Source: Pelodera strongyloides (taxonomy: Eukaryota > Nematoda > Chromadorea > Rhabditida > Rhabditidae). From it: a stretch of DNA of 64,000 nucleotides. Below are positions 1 through 11,824 of the stretch, one piece after another; within the stretch, counting starts at the first letter, position 1, and every line of letters begins with the position of its first letter. The stretch spans positions 1-64,000 of the forward strand of contig JAANDG010000456.1 in the NCBI GenBank assembly GCA_036852015.1, in the 5' to 3' direction. The notes below the pieces were generated by a model. The model searched no databases, was not told the DNA's origin, and worked only from the letters and a program-made list of their open reading frames with translations. Position numbers and translations under genes: made by a program.

Positions 1-105
1 CATCAGAGGACCGTTCATATCTTGGGGAGAGCTATCGTACATCATATTTTGATACTGTGGCTGGCTGGGAACGGGATAGGTTTCTGAAGGAAGATTATTA
101 AAATA

Positions 106-390
106 TTGGGCTCACTGAAAAACTACAGCATCTCGTTTGACTGTACTCACCGGTATAGCCCTACACGCTCACTGAAATTGGGCTCACTGAAAAACTACAG
201 CATCTCGTTTGACTGTACTCACCGGTATAGCCCTACACGCTCACTGAAATTGGGCTCACTGAAAAACTACAGCATCTCGTTTGACTGTACTCACCGGTAT
301 AGCCCTACACGCTCATTGAAATTGGGCTCACTGAAAAACTACAGCATCTCGTTTGACTGTACTCACCGGTATAGTCCTACACGCCTTTTT
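106..390. repeat. 72-bp minisatellite, about 4 copies
   Basis: A 72-bp unit beginning TTGGGCTCACTGAAAAACTA is repeated head to tail from 106, 178, 250 and 322; the fourth copy breaks down near 388. Copies differ at only one or two bases. Because 72 is a multiple of 3, the plus strand stays open across the array and would give a 24-residue repeat, but no splice sites, start context or homology support a protein. Best read as a recent tandem amplification. Confidence 0.9.
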
Positions 391-1225
391 TGGCCTTATG
401 CGACTTTCACTATGCTTTATCTGAAATGTCGAACTTTCTGGGGCAGAAGATTAAAGATTTTTCCATGGCTGAGGCACTCCAATGGCAATAACAAATCGGA
501 ACATACCGTTCATGTACGCAAAATTTTCGTAGCCTGCTGGAGAATGATTGGATTGGTAGGAAGGAACGGTATCTTGTGGGAAAGTTGCGGCTGAACATCA
601 ACTTTTTTCGGACATCAACATTACAACTGTTCGTAGTTCATACCGACGAAAGGTCAAACTACACAGGAAATACTTTAACGGAGAGTGCATCACCGCTAAC
701 ACAATGTGAAAACCACGAAATAGCACTGCTTTGTGTGAAAGATGCATATTAATTTATTAGGGATAAAGATTGAGATAATCTTACTGTGTGGGTAGTCCGT
801 GGCATATCCTTCTCTTGGGCTTCCAGTAAAGTTGTGCGCGGTCTGTGGGCTGAGCTGGGGCGGCGCAGGAGCCTGGCATTGCGGTGGTAGAAAAGAATTG
901 TTCAGGTCACCGGGCGCGTCTATGTTGATCAAGGGAGCAACAGTGGCTTGCACCGTATTCGCCTAAATTAAACTGTTGTATCAAATGGGCATATTAGATT
1001 AGACCAAATTGGTAAAAAAATCGGTAGCCGTAGAACTCTGCCGAATATATAGGTGAATTACCCATTAGTCTTAGTTCCACCTATCATAGATGGGATCAAT
1101 AAAAATATCTATGCTCAATAATACGAAGTACCTGCGTAACCTGTTGAAGTCTGCAATCATTTGCATATGTACAAGCACCGTTAGTTGCGCCGATTGTTGT
1201 AGATGGCTGGTTTCGCTAAAAAAAC

Positions 1226-1752
1226 CAAGCATGAGATTGTTTGCAAAAATATTGTCGGCGTTGCAAAAAAAATATTGTCGGTGTTGCAAAAAATATTGTC
1301 GGCGTTGGAAAAAATATTGTCGGCGTTGCAAAAATATTGTCCGCCTTGTTTGCAAAAAATATTGTCGGCGTTGCAAAAAATATTGTCGGCGTTGCAAAAA
1401 ATATTGTCGGTGTTGGAAAAAATATTGTCGGCGTTGCAAAAATATTGTCGGCGTTGCAAAAATATTGTACGCCTTGTTTGCAAAAAAATATTGTCGGCGT
1501 TGCAAAAAAATATTGTCGGCGTTGAAAAAAATATTGTCGGCGTTGGAAAAAATATTGTCGGCGTTGCAAAAATATTGTCCGCCTTGTTTGCAAAAAAATA
1601 TTGTCGGCGTTGCAAAAAAATATTGTCGGCGTTGAAAAAAATATTGTCGGCGTTGTTTGCAAAAAATATTGTCGGCGTTGTTTGCAAAAATATTCGCAGC
1701 GTTGCAAAAAATATTATCGGGGTTATTTGCAAAAAATATTGTCGGCGTTCTT
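1226..1752. repeat. about 20-bp minisatellite, more than 20 units
   Basis: Units of the form AAAAATATTGTCGGCGTTGC follow one another for about 530 bp, with variants GGTGTTGC, GGCGTTGG and a longer form holding CCGCCTTGTTTGC about every 120-240 bp, so the array has higher-order structure. I count about 21 TATTGT cores plus two degenerate ones. Several frames on both strands stay open only because the unit lacks stops; none is credible as a gene. Confidence 0.9.
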
Positions 1753-1759
1753 GTTGTCC

Positions 1760-2550
1760 TGGAGTTATTTTTAATCGCCCCGATTAAAAAGAAATTCGAG
1801 AAAAATCAACGGTGACAAAAAATGGTACGAAAGCATATACCTGGGGAGCCTGACGAGCTTGCAAATGATTGGCATTTGTAGACGAATTAGTGGCCATCGA
1901 TTGCTGACTTCGCTGAAATAAAGCGTTCCCGAATGAATTCAAAATACTAATCATTGGATTTTCGTCTGATCCAATATGCTCTTTACACCTTGGCAGGGCA
2001 GGAATCCTCTTATTAGACGCTATAACGTCTTGTTCATGTAGTGAAGCTAGCGGCCGAAGGCCGATTCATCCAGCCGTAGAAGAGCCAGGGGTTGGTACCG
2101 AATATTCGAGCAATGGAAAACTCGTCTACTAAACCTCTGCGAAAGAAGGGGAAAGTTTTGAGTACATTATGGGCCCACTGTTGAAGAAAGCTGAACACCC
2201 TTGAAGCGTAAGAATGTATTTTTTTTTCTTTGGCTTTGCCTCGACCCCTCCCCCCTCTGGGGAAATGTGTAAATGTGTATAGTACGAAGTGGACTTGCTT
2301 GTGATGCCTTCGGATTAACTTTAACACCTTTACCTGCCTACTGACCTCCATTGTGGAAAAACTCTGTGACATTATTTCATCGGCCATATTCTCGATCGGG
2401 CATCTCTTACTAAAACCGTTGACAATTAATTACTAATTCAATAAATATCCTTGGCGTGACTTAGCAAAAATTATAAAAAATACAGTTCCAGTACATTATC
2501 AGTAAAGGTACAGAATCTGTGAATTACAGTACGACGTAATATAAAAGTGC
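1760..2550. other. downstream gap of the STAT-like gene
   Basis: No supported gene. A minus-strand open frame at 2034-2387 (117 codons) has no recognisable domain. The GGCCGAAGGCCGATTCATCCAG stretch near 2050 recurs near 5980, which marks it as a dispersed repeat. Confidence 0.5.
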
Positions 2551-5500
2551 TTACGGTATCGGTCCTACGGTAGGATGAATCTCTCCCTTCATGTACTCTT
2601 CAACTTCTACAGTAGGGTACACTGGAAACAGGAAATAATTTGAATTACGCATCTTCTCGCCATTATGTATTTGTCAAAATCAGGGTGTATGAGCCTCAAA
2701 ACAGTTAAACCTCTAGTCCTCCATCCTATAAGGAGCACACTTTTAAAGATCGAAGGCAAGAAATAGCTGCTTTGAGTGACCATTCCCTTTAAATTTCACC
2801 GGTAGGAAATTTACTCTTTCAGAAAATCAGACTTACACTTTTCAATGAGGTTCTTAACGCCGCTGGTGTTTTCATCTCGGCTAACCTGCAAAGCAGAGTA
2901 AAGGTCAGATAGCTCTATTGATATAGAGAAAATCTGAAGCTAGAGCGTAACGCACATCATACAAACATACAAACACGCAACAAACATAGATCTCAATTTA
3001 GCAAAATAGGCCCGATACAGTATGATCTGATAATTGACGTGTCCACCAATTTATACCTGAATAATCTTCTTGTAGTTTGATGGGTGATGGTGTTTCAGGT
3101 AGGCGGGCAGGCCGGACACAAAGAACTCATCACGTCTCTTTTCGTCAAACTCGTGCATTCTATTCCGCATCCCTTTCACAATATATTTACGTGCTCGTAA
3201 CTCCTCGACACTGATTCGTCCGGATAAACCCTCACTGAAATTTTTTTGAGGATTTTTGAGGGCTTGAGGGTTGATTCCAAAAATATTGCATTAGCCCCAA
3301 GTGTTATCTAGGCGTACTTGATTACCGTAGAAAGCTAAAACGTGTTTCTCTGTAGTGTGAAAACCTGAATATATGTCAGATTTCCGTCATGTTCCCGATC
3401 AGATCCCGATTATTTGAGGGAAAACGAAATAATTTGGTGGTGACCAGTTCGCGACGGTTTTCAATAAAAATTGGTGACGGCATCTTCGTGAACAGGTCAT
3501 TAACCTACCCCTTTTCATCTGTAAAGTCAATGCAGAGAGTGTTGAGTTCGTAGTCATCAATGCGAAGAACAAGTGCATGCTCGGCGCGCTTTCTAAAGTA
3601 TGAAGATATATCAACCTTATTGTTAGTTCGTGAGTTGTAACCTGTTGAATCACGGCGCCGTCGCCGCGCGAACAAAGAATGAGCTCACAAGCTTCAATTC
3701 CAGATGGCGCACGCAGTGCGCAAACTGGAATGGAACACCTTTTGGCGTACCTATGGCGCATCCCTCGCGCACGCTAGAGGGTGGGGTGGGGGGGGGGGGT
3801 TGCGCCGCCGCGCTGTAGCGGACCCTTTCCTTACGCGGCGATAACGGGGGTTTTCGCGTTGTGTGCTGCAAAAAAATCTTTTTCCACAAATACTTACGAC
3901 CCGTCCACCTCTCCTTTCTTTTGTTGTTCCAGGATCTTTCTACTCGAGTACCTCACCATCAGAAACCCCGAGTAAGCAGAGCGAACGGACAGATATCTGG
4001 AAGGACTGGCTTACTAACGATAAGTACCTTAGCGACGTTGGACTTTCTATACTTGGGATGAAATACGATGTACACTTACAATACAATCCAGCGTAAACCG
4101 GATATCCGTTCAACAAATATGTTGCGGTAGCCACGCCGAGCGGTATGGTGGTTGTAATAGTAGGCCATTAGACTCACTTCCTGTTAAAGATCTCAGTTGT
4201 CTTGTTTTCCTGCGAATGCACGTTTAATTGCTCGTCGGCAATTATCTTGGCCACGTTCAGAAGCCATTGTATTGGGCTGAATGACACTGGCCATGTACGG
4301 GCTTGGTCCCGGTCCACAAACTAAAAAAGTGACATTGTAAAGGGATACGGTAGCTGAAATATGCTTCATTTTAGTCGGAAATGGCCACGGTAAACACAGT
4401 ATGATGCCATTCTAACCGTTAGGAGTTCCGGTTGACAAAACCAAAGTATGAGAACAAGCTATACCAAAAGGATCCGACTAATTTGCATATGATGCATGGG
4501 AATGCAGACATCCCAAATCCATTTCAAAGACCGGCAGCTGTACCGCTTTAAAGGAAACCTACATAGCCTTTGCTGTCGAAGTCTGCGTACTCAAACCGGA
4601 AATTCTCTGAAGGTTCCTCTGTACGAGTTTTGTCCAAAAGTTCCTTCATGTTCTTGGCGCCCAACAACTTTCCATACACTTCTTGTTGGAATTGTTCCGT
4701 TTTCGCCTAAACAGGTGGTTTTTCATGCCTATGTTGTATTATATGCAAATTGAATCCATTTGCAGAAAATACAGTGTAGTGATCCAGCACACGTCTCCAA
4801 ACGGCGTGTCATGCAGCTTTAAAGGAAGTCAGTCACTTCAAATTCAACTTTTTTATTCGATTTTTATTAGGTGCAAGAAGATTTATAAAACAACCAGCCG
4901 GCTACGCCGCCCGAGGCGACTTTCTAGTAAATTTACTTTATTTTATGCATACGTGGAACGTAGATTAAAAATCAGTTAAAAAAATTAGGGCAAGGAGCAT
5001 ATGCTAAAATCCTCGCTTCGTCCCTTCTTTTGTTGCTCTAGATTTGCATGTTCTTTGTAGTTTACACCTAGTACTTTGAGCGCCGCGGAAACGCCCGAAC
5101 GATACACCACACATATTCCATATACGCAGCCTTTTTTGGACGTTTGTGAGAGGGGCGCTCGGGAAGTGAGATGGCTCAGTGCACGGAAACGTGAACTACT
5201 GAACCAATCTTACCCCCTGAGCGTAACGGACATCATCCAAACGTACAAACAAACAAACAAAGCTCCCAACTTTATATAATAAGATATGGAGCCAGTAAAA
5301 AGCCACATAAAAGCGAACTCCGGGAGAGAAATAAATGAAAATGGGTTTTGGTAAATCGCCGGTGCATATATGCAATTGCCAGGGGTACTTGGAGAGTGAA
5401 CATCCTGCTAGTGTTACACCTGGCGAGTGGTTTATCAGTGCAGGGTATTTATTATGAAACTCTATGCGGGCAATTAAAAACTACGGTATACTGGTAAAAC

Positions 5501-8500
5501 TCATACACAGGGATTTCTCTCCCTGAGTTCGTTTTGCCGCACATTTGGTGCCGGAATCGTAGTTTTCTTCACATCTTATTATATAAAGGAGAAGAGTTTA
5601 CTTTTTTGTTTGAAGCCGCGTGTGAACGCAACGAAATCCTTTCATAAAGAAAATTTTCTATTCACAGTCGAATGAGAACATACAAAATCTTTGCCGCTGA
5701 CGGGATTCGAACCCACCAGCAGCACACAATCTCTCGCTTCACTGTCCAACGCTCTACCTGCTGATCTATGCTAGCTTATCACACGAATAATCCTCTGCCC
5801 TACACATGTATGCAGCACCTTCAATAGCAAATTTTCATGGTAGCATTAGACGAGTGGTGATCCAAACTGATTATTATACGTTTCCACAATCAGAGACGTG
5901 TGAATGTGTGGGAGGAGAAAGAGACGAAAGTTAACTTTTTAAATTGTAGCAATCCTTTTTTTTAAATAGGGAAACAATCGGCCGAAGGCCGATGCCTCCA
6001 GTCGGAGAAGAGCTCGTAGGGCTCTTCGACCGGCTGGTATTTGAATATTTATTGAAAAGCGAATACAAAATATGAATTTGTAGTGACTGCGATCCTTTAG
6101 AACGAAATGCTAGCCCCTTTGGAAAATTTGCATATGATAAGCAAATCCTATGTATCCTATGCTAATTTTGTACGATCGATACACAGGATTTGTTTATCAT
6201 ATGCATATTTTCCATAGAGGCTGGAATTTCGCTTTAAAATGAAAGAATTGACACCAGAGGCCATATTCACCACCCAATTCCCCATGGGGAATTCCCCGTA
6301 TTTTTCTCTACGTGTCTCACATTAGAATGCTATTTCCTGTCCCCAGGGAATATTTCCCTGAGGGAATCGGAATGGTGAATATGGCCTCTGTAGTCACCCA
6401 AAATCGTCAATACCTTTCACCCAAAAGAGGCGGAGTGTGGAGGTTCGCGCAGTGAATTCAGCCGAGATCGATGCCCGAGCGTTCAATGAACAGCTTTTGC
6501 TTCACCCAATGTTATTTAATTGTCATAGATTGTCATAGAGTGTCATAGAGTGTCATAAATTGTCATAGAGTGTCATTGTCCTATTATTAACATACGGTAA
6601 GTGTGTCGTCTCCTTGAATGGTTTCCATGATTCTTCTCAGAAGTAACATCCTTCTGATATGACGAATCTCCGAATTGTCCAGAGGACGACAGAAGTAAAT
6701 ATTCTAAAAATAGGTCAGCTTTTTTGCTTCTTCATGTCAGAGATTTGCGTATGATATGCGGTTTTGCGTTTTGATCATGTATTGTATGCAAATTTGTCCC
6801 TTTATGTGTTCTTCCACGCAGACTAGCATAGAAGTTGCATATGAGACACCCCACAGAAGTTGCACATAAAATACAAAAATGAAAACCCCGATATGCGCAC
6901 GATTACTTCAAAAAATCCGATATGTGCCCGATCACGTCCCAAAATGTGTCCGATTAAAAATAATCCTGCACATTTTAGGAACATGCCCGAATTGTGCCGG
7001 ACTATTAAAACAAATGATTATTTCCATTTCGCCCCGATCACGGCTCGACTTTTTTGAGGGACTTGATCGGGGCGAAATCGCGGTTTTTTGGTTTCCCATG
7101 TACCTTTGCTGCAATCAATCCCTGAATCCATGGTTTCAATTCCTGCCAAGTTCTGCCTTTGGGAACCTGCTCATTAGGAGCAATTAGGCCTTGGAGACGA
7201 TACTAAATAGGAAATATTTCTTTAATTGAATATTAATCAGAGTCGTGAAAGCGTCAGCAATAGACAAATAACTTACAGTAGTAGCAAGAAAGCACTACTA
7301 TTCATTGGTCTACTGTACTTGGGTTTAGTCGTTTAGCTGTACTCTGGTCTTCAACCGCGAACGCCCCTTCTTTTTGCCCCCCTACGCGGCTGGCCGGGGG
7401 CCCCCTGCGCGGTTGGCTGGGGGTGCGCTGCGCGGTTGAGCTCCCCGAGGCACCGCGCACCCAGCCGCGTAGTTTGCATACTACGCGGCTGGGTGCGCAC
7501 CCCTCTGCGCGGTACGCGGTTGACTACGCCCGCACTGGAAACTGCACGGCTGGCTACGCGTGCACTCCAATTTGCGCGGCTGGCAGAAGGGGCGCTGCGC
7601 ACCCAGGAACGTAGTAGTAAATCCACCTTCCACTGAAGCGCGCTTCTGAGAATCTCCCATGCGAACGGGAAAAAGTGTTTCGTGTCGTGCTGCGAGTTGT
7701 TGGTGGTGATTTCCAGCGGTTGCGAGAAAACTTGAAGATCACCGCAGTGCTAAGAAAATAATGATAGTTACTAAATTTAAAGCGAACTACCACCCGGTTT
7801 CTGAAACGCATCGCGGACAACAGGATTCGTATGCATTTATGTTACTTTACTCGAATTTAGCTCGATTTTTTATTCTAATTTGTGCTTATTTGCATAATCT
7901 GCATAAGATTCTGGTGTAGCCGATGTGTTTTAAAAACCGGCCGGTATTTCGTTAAAAAAACCAGATGTAGTAGGAGCAATTAGACTTCAAGTCCGCCTAG
8001 CCCTAGCGCTGGAGGTGAGCGAAATAGAAGAAAGGTACACAAGACATACAACGTATGTTAATTTGCATATAATACATGGGGTGTATTATATGTTAATTTG
8101 CATATAATACATGGGGATGCTCTTTTACTTACCACAAAATTAGTGTTGATTTTGAGGACGATCTCGACTTGTGCCACAATGGAATATTTGTTCTTTCCTC
8201 CTGGCACTTTGCCGCCAATTCCCTGGAAATTTGGGTTTTTTTTTATGTTGAACATAATTAAAGCGAAATACTGGCCGGTTTTTGAAACGCATCACAAATA
8301 CTTGCTTTCCTATGCATTTATGCAACGTGGGGTCTAGTTTTTATTCAAATGTTTGATCATTTGCATATGCTGCATAAGAAAGCAGGTGTACACAATGCGT
8401 TTCAAAAACCGGCCGGTATTTCGATTTAAGTTCGAGAAACTCATAGAACTTTATCGCGGTGTCAAGTTACGAGTTCGACCCACGCTCGTTCAATTACTTA

Positions 8501-11376
8501 TTTTGGTCTCGCAGTATTTTATTTTATGTTTATTCCGATTTAGTCTTTCCCAAAACCAATTTATTGTCAGGTAAAACAAATATTACTAAAGAAACAATAA
8601 AAAAAGCTTTCACATAGTGGAAATAAGAGTAAAGAACAACGACTTACGACATCAAGGAAGCCTATAGAAAAGTTGGGACCAATTGGTGCACTCTGAAATA
8701 AAAAATTTACAAAATTGATATTTCGCTAATTCATTTACATTTTAATGTACATTTTTTTATAAACGCGTAATTCTAAAGGCGTTGTTGTTTCCTTTGCAAA
8801 CAGATTAAATTTACAATTATGTATCTGACTTACTGTGTCGTATGTTACTTGAACGCCTTTTGATTCAATGCCCTTCTTTGCCATGGAACCTAGAATCACA
8901 AACTTCTTGGTAATTAAAGCGAAATACCAGCCGGTTTTTGAAACGCATCTCAAATATTTGCATTCTTATGCAATTACTCTAAGAGGGGTCTATTTGGGGT
9001 CTATTTTTTATCCTATGCTCGCAGCACAAGAAAGCAGGGGTACGCGACGCGTTTCAAAAACCGGCCGGTATTTCGCTTTGTTTTTGATCATATCAGATTC
9101 ATTGGATCCAATGCACTTAAATTCATGCAGTAGAAAACACATCTGTTATGGGTGTAACAAAGAAAAATGAGAAAAGCTTTACAAAAAAAAGAAAGAAATA
9201 TAACCTAACCTGGTAGTGGTGGCTCGCTCCGGTGGAATTTTTCCCAGTCCCGAGCACGCTTTCGCGACTAAAGGACAATTTATGTTTAGCTACTGGCTTA
9301 GGCTAGGTCGGGCTCTCGAGATAAACGGAGAATCGGAATATTATAGTGAAATAGGAAAATTGTGTTTTTCTCGTAAGCCCGAACCCTTTAATCCTAGGCT
9401 TTCATGCATTTTTTAATTATTTGGTTTCACACGGAACGAAACACTGTTCATTGGGTGGTCAATCGATCTAAACCTAAATTCCGTTTTAGTTCGAAACTGA
9501 TCTTGCGACGGTGTTTTGCAGCTCAAAAAAACACAGAAGTTGGACTTTGACCGGTGGGCTAATTAAAATTCTCGAGTTTTCACCTTTTCACTCAGTGTTC
9601 CGTTTACCAAAAAGACGTTTGTTTTCTCCGTCATAGTGTCCTCCAGAACGAATGTTTGTCGATCCCGTGAATAGATTCCCTCCACACGTACAACATGAAA
9701 TCTCGCAGTCAGCGAGTGCACCAGGTCCAGGCGTGCATATCGATTTGTCAAAGCAAGAAAGCTGAATGCAAATTTTCCCAAAACTTCAAATTCTTCAGTT
9801 TACGGAACTGAGAAAAATACTTTACCTAAGCCGCTTCATTTGAAACCTAACTCGCAAGCAGGCAAAAAGTGGATTTACTAAGTTTACCGTTGGACCACGA
9901 AACTTATGAGGACAACTGCTTTTCCATCTAATGTGCGTAAATTACATTAGAAAATTGCTGCACATAATAATTTCTGCGCACACAATTGGAAAGTGCTGAT
10001 ACCAGTCAAGAATAGTTGTAACCCAGCTGTTATACCGCTTTAAAAAAGGGTAGTACCGTATGCGATATGGAACCTCGCGTCGCTTTGTAGCTCTCGCTGT
10101 AGATTGTTGATCTGCTGTTGTATCGTCACTATCCTGTCTGTCCTTATCTTTCTGCAAATAAAAGCAACCTTAAGTTGTTATTTTCTTTTTGGTTCATATA
10201 TGAAAATTCTTAAAGCGGTCATGTACGTGGTTGGCGAAACGTATGCATAACATCTATGTGCTCATGCAATGTACTTTGCATATAGTACATGGGAGCGGTT
10301 GTCCAACAGACTTTTGTCAAACTTCCTGCCATATCACTTTGTAAATAAAAATGAAAGCTTACTATCAAGACAAGTGGCGCACGATCATACGTTGGACTCT
10401 CCTTGGTGTTAGATGTCTTCGTTTTCAAGGTGCACGGCCACTCGGAGACTGCAGAACTAAACACGGACGGTTTAACTATAAATAATATGATACGGCAGAC
10501 AGACATAAGAAAAATGAATACCTGCGAACAATTGCAGGCACGATTTTGGGATAATATTCCAGTGCGTAGCCCATGAGCTCCTCAAATCTAAAGTTACAAG
10601 GTAAAGTATACGCCGCTGTGGTTGGTGATGCGCCAGAGCACACATGTATTTTATATCGTGTCAATTTGCCAATTGTGTGCTGTGACGAAAATTTTTACGC
10701 CGCAAGTGACGTATGCCTCGTAGTCACGTACCATAACGCATACAATTAGATACGTACGTGCGTACATAGAGGGTCAGCGAATCTACAGCGAACTCTCTAA
10801 TAGTAATCGTGTGGATTAGTACGGGACTCGAACCCGCGACCGTTTGGGCGGGAGACAAGCCCCTAACCCACTCGTCTACCAGTTCTCCTTACCGTTGGCA
10901 TACTACGGCTGCCATAGAGTTAGGCTGTTCTGTATTATTGATGAAGCACGGCAAGTAGTACAGCCGAGCCAGACATTGATCAGCTGGAAAGATATATCAT
11001 AATCAACTTCGTGGTGAGTGGTGAACTTTCTCTCACTCTCGTATCCTCACTCTCTATATCCTCCTTCTTGTGTTACTCTCTACTCTCTTTCTACGTGGTC
11101 TCTCACTTGCACTCCAGCTGCACACTTCATTCTTTGTCACTCTCTCTCTCTCTCTCTCTCTCTTATCTCTCTCTAACTTCATTCTCTCAATCTCCCCTCC
11201 CTGCAATTATTCTCTGCATAGGACATAATTACATTAATTGTTCTGAATTCAATCATCTTACCTTCCACTTGTTGTTTCAAGATGACAAGTTCGTCTAAGG
11301 CCGCCTGCAGAACATTTTGCCGTTCGAACGGCTCATATTGCTTGAGAAAACTCAAATAACTCCAAGCATCGGTCAT
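2551..11376 (-). CDS. STAT-like transcription factor (divergent, 19 exons)
   Basis: Exons, 5' to 3': 11376-11262, 10983-10893, 10796-10766, 10679-10522, 10456-10363, 10151-10057, 9761-9608, 9267-9210, 8889-8834, 8692-8648, 8222-8133, 7749-7627, 4320-4178, 3996-3898, 3750-3642, 3615-3509, 3234-3057, 2885-2837, 2621-2551. All junctions are GT-AG and in phase, giving 621 residues. Exon 12 (residues 330-370) resembles the end of the STAT DNA-binding domain: a QPLEITT strand, then NNSQHD, then a conserved Trp. Residues 371-418 resemble the linker. GFLMVRYS (Arg about 433) fits an SH2 FLVR strand. VEVEEYMKGEIHP near the C-terminus (Tyr 608) fits the STAT phosphotyrosine site. A TTTAG acceptor lies 2 bases before the ATG, suggesting trans-splicing. 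Known of the family: STATs dimerise through SH2-phosphotyrosine contacts and act in the nucleus. The N-terminal third is not recognisable, and exons 3, 14 and 15 are the least certain. The family call is inference; that a gene is here is firm. Confidence 0.6.
3770..3830. repeat. G-run and GC-rich insert in STAT-like intron
   Basis: A run of G (GGTGGGGTGGGG then ten or more G) beside GCGCCGCCGCGC, between two coding exons of the minus-strand gene. Composition is sharply unlike the AT-rich surroundings. Confidence 0.6.
5574..5790 (-). mobile_element. tRNA-derived SINE, copy 1
   Basis: The minus strand carries a tRNA-like head: an A-box-like GATCAGCAGGTAGAGCG and a B-box GGGTTCGAATCCC ending in CGTCAGCGGC. 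A non-tRNA tail follows and ends in TATATAATAAG. The same head and tail recur at 54053-54240. The anticodon and acceptor stems do not fold as a tRNA, so this is a retroposon and not a functional tRNA. It lies in the 3.3-kb intron of the STAT-like gene. Confidence 0.7.
6098..6237. mobile_element. palindromic MITE, family B (CCTTTGGAAAATTTGCATATG)
   Basis: Diverged inverted repeat: the left arm has GGAAAATTTGCATATGATAA, the right arm TTATCATATGCATATTTTCC, and it ends CGCTTTAA. A near-perfect copy is at 31117-31287. Confidence 0.8.
6255..6390. mobile_element. palindromic MITE, family C (AGAGGCCATATTCACC)
   Basis: Terminal inverted repeats AGAGGCCATATTCACC and GGTGAATATGGCCTCT flank an inner palindrome with GGGGAATTCCCC and GGGAATATTTCCC. 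A second copy with the same interior is at 50651-50783, and 20311-20450 looks like a relative. Confidence 0.8.
6524..6577. repeat. 11-bp tandem repeat
   Basis: Six tandem units of the form TTGTCATAGAT or GTGTCATAGA(G). Short, slightly degenerate satellite in an intron. Confidence 0.8.
7365..7612. repeat. GC-rich island of CGCGGCTGG/CGCGGTTG words
   Basis: About 250 bp of strongly GC-rich DNA in which TACGCGGCTGG, GCGCGGTTG and their reverse complements recur, including an inner palindrome CCAGCCGCGTAG...CTACGCGGCTGG. It starts 15 bp past the donor of the exon at 7749-7627. Open frames here are by-products of composition. Confidence 0.7.
7777..7956. mobile_element. TTAA-ended MITE, family A, copy 1
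   Basis: About 180 bp with inverted ends of the family AAAGCGAAATACCGGCCGG and TTTTTGAAACGCAT; this copy has AAAGCGAACTACCACCCGG on the left. Inside the STAT-like intron 8132-7750. Confidence 0.75.
8257..8429. mobile_element. TTAA-ended MITE, family A, copy 2
   Basis: Left end TTAAAGCGAAATACTGGCCGG then TTTTTGAAACGCATC; right end GATGCGTTTCAAAAACC-type, then GGCCGGTATTTCG. Inside the STAT-like intron 8647-8223. Confidence 0.85.
8913..9081. mobile_element. TTAA-ended MITE, family A, copy 3
   Basis: Left end TTAAAGCGAAATACCAGCCGG, right end CCGGCCGGTATTTCGCTT. It lies just upstream of the acceptor of the exon at 8889-8834. Confidence 0.85.
10815..10889 (-). mobile_element. tRNA-like remnant in a STAT-like intron
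   Basis: The minus strand reads TAGACGAGTGGGTTAG (A-box-like) and CGCGGGTTCGAGTCCCG (a good B-box and T-arm). The 5' and 3' acceptor strands are not complementary, so it is not a working tRNA gene. It sits between the exons at 10983-10893 and 10796-10766. Confidence 0.5.
11139..11164. repeat. (CT)n microsatellite
   Basis: Uninterrupted CT run in the first intron of the STAT-like gene, inside a wider pyrimidine-rich stretch from 11025 to 11205. Confidence 0.9.
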
Positions 11377-11379
11377 TTC
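11377..11379 (-). promoter_or_regulatory. candidate spliced-leader acceptor of the STAT-like gene
   Basis: On the minus strand TATGTTTAG is followed by AA and then the ATG. An acceptor this close to a start codon, with no matching upstream coding exon, is typical of nematode trans-splicing. Inferred from sequence only. Confidence 0.5.
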
Positions 11380-11824
11380 TAAACATACAAGTTTATTTAA
11401 CAATTAAACGGCTTATTGTTAGTTTTTTTTTGCGAAACCAAAACGAAACAAAACGAAAAATACCGGCGTCGCTAGGCCACTTCAAATGTACTAACATATG
11501 CATACTTGCACAATAAGGAAAAATATACAGTGAATAAGTTATATTTACGCACCCTGTACCGATGTTTTTTTATATGCATTATCTGTGAATTTACGCTCAT
11601 GTATGTTTTTATCTGTATATTGTTTTCTTAAATAACGTTAGTATTACGCATAAGCTACCATAAATGCTTTAATTGAATTGAATTTACGTTAGTGCTCTTA
11701 TTATGATTTTGATTATGTTTAGTGTTCGTGAGTTTGTGTTTGTGTTTTTATTCTTTATAGTTTGGTCCCTTGTGAATATGCTGCGTTCTGAAGCGTGGTA
11801 TCTTAGGGTCACCTTTTGAGTTGT

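Noticed and set aside
106..594. 162-codon plus-strand frame across the 72-bp repeat
   Set aside because: Openness follows from the repeat period and the absence of stops in the unit; no domain, splice context or start context.
1071..1787. Overlapping long frames in several phases on both strands
   Set aside because: All lie in the 20-bp minisatellite; frames open in many phases at once are a repeat artefact.
3863..4096. Plus-strand terminal exon with TTCCAG acceptor (SERTDIWKDWLTNDKYL...)
   Set aside because: It looks protein-like but overlaps the minus-strand exon 3996-3898, whose phase fits both neighbours in the STAT-like gene. I found no upstream plus-strand exon to join it. Transcript data could reverse this.
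7351..7636. Open frames on both strands in GC-rich DNA
   Set aside because: Arise from low stop frequency in the CGCGGCTGG repeats; low complexity and no homology.
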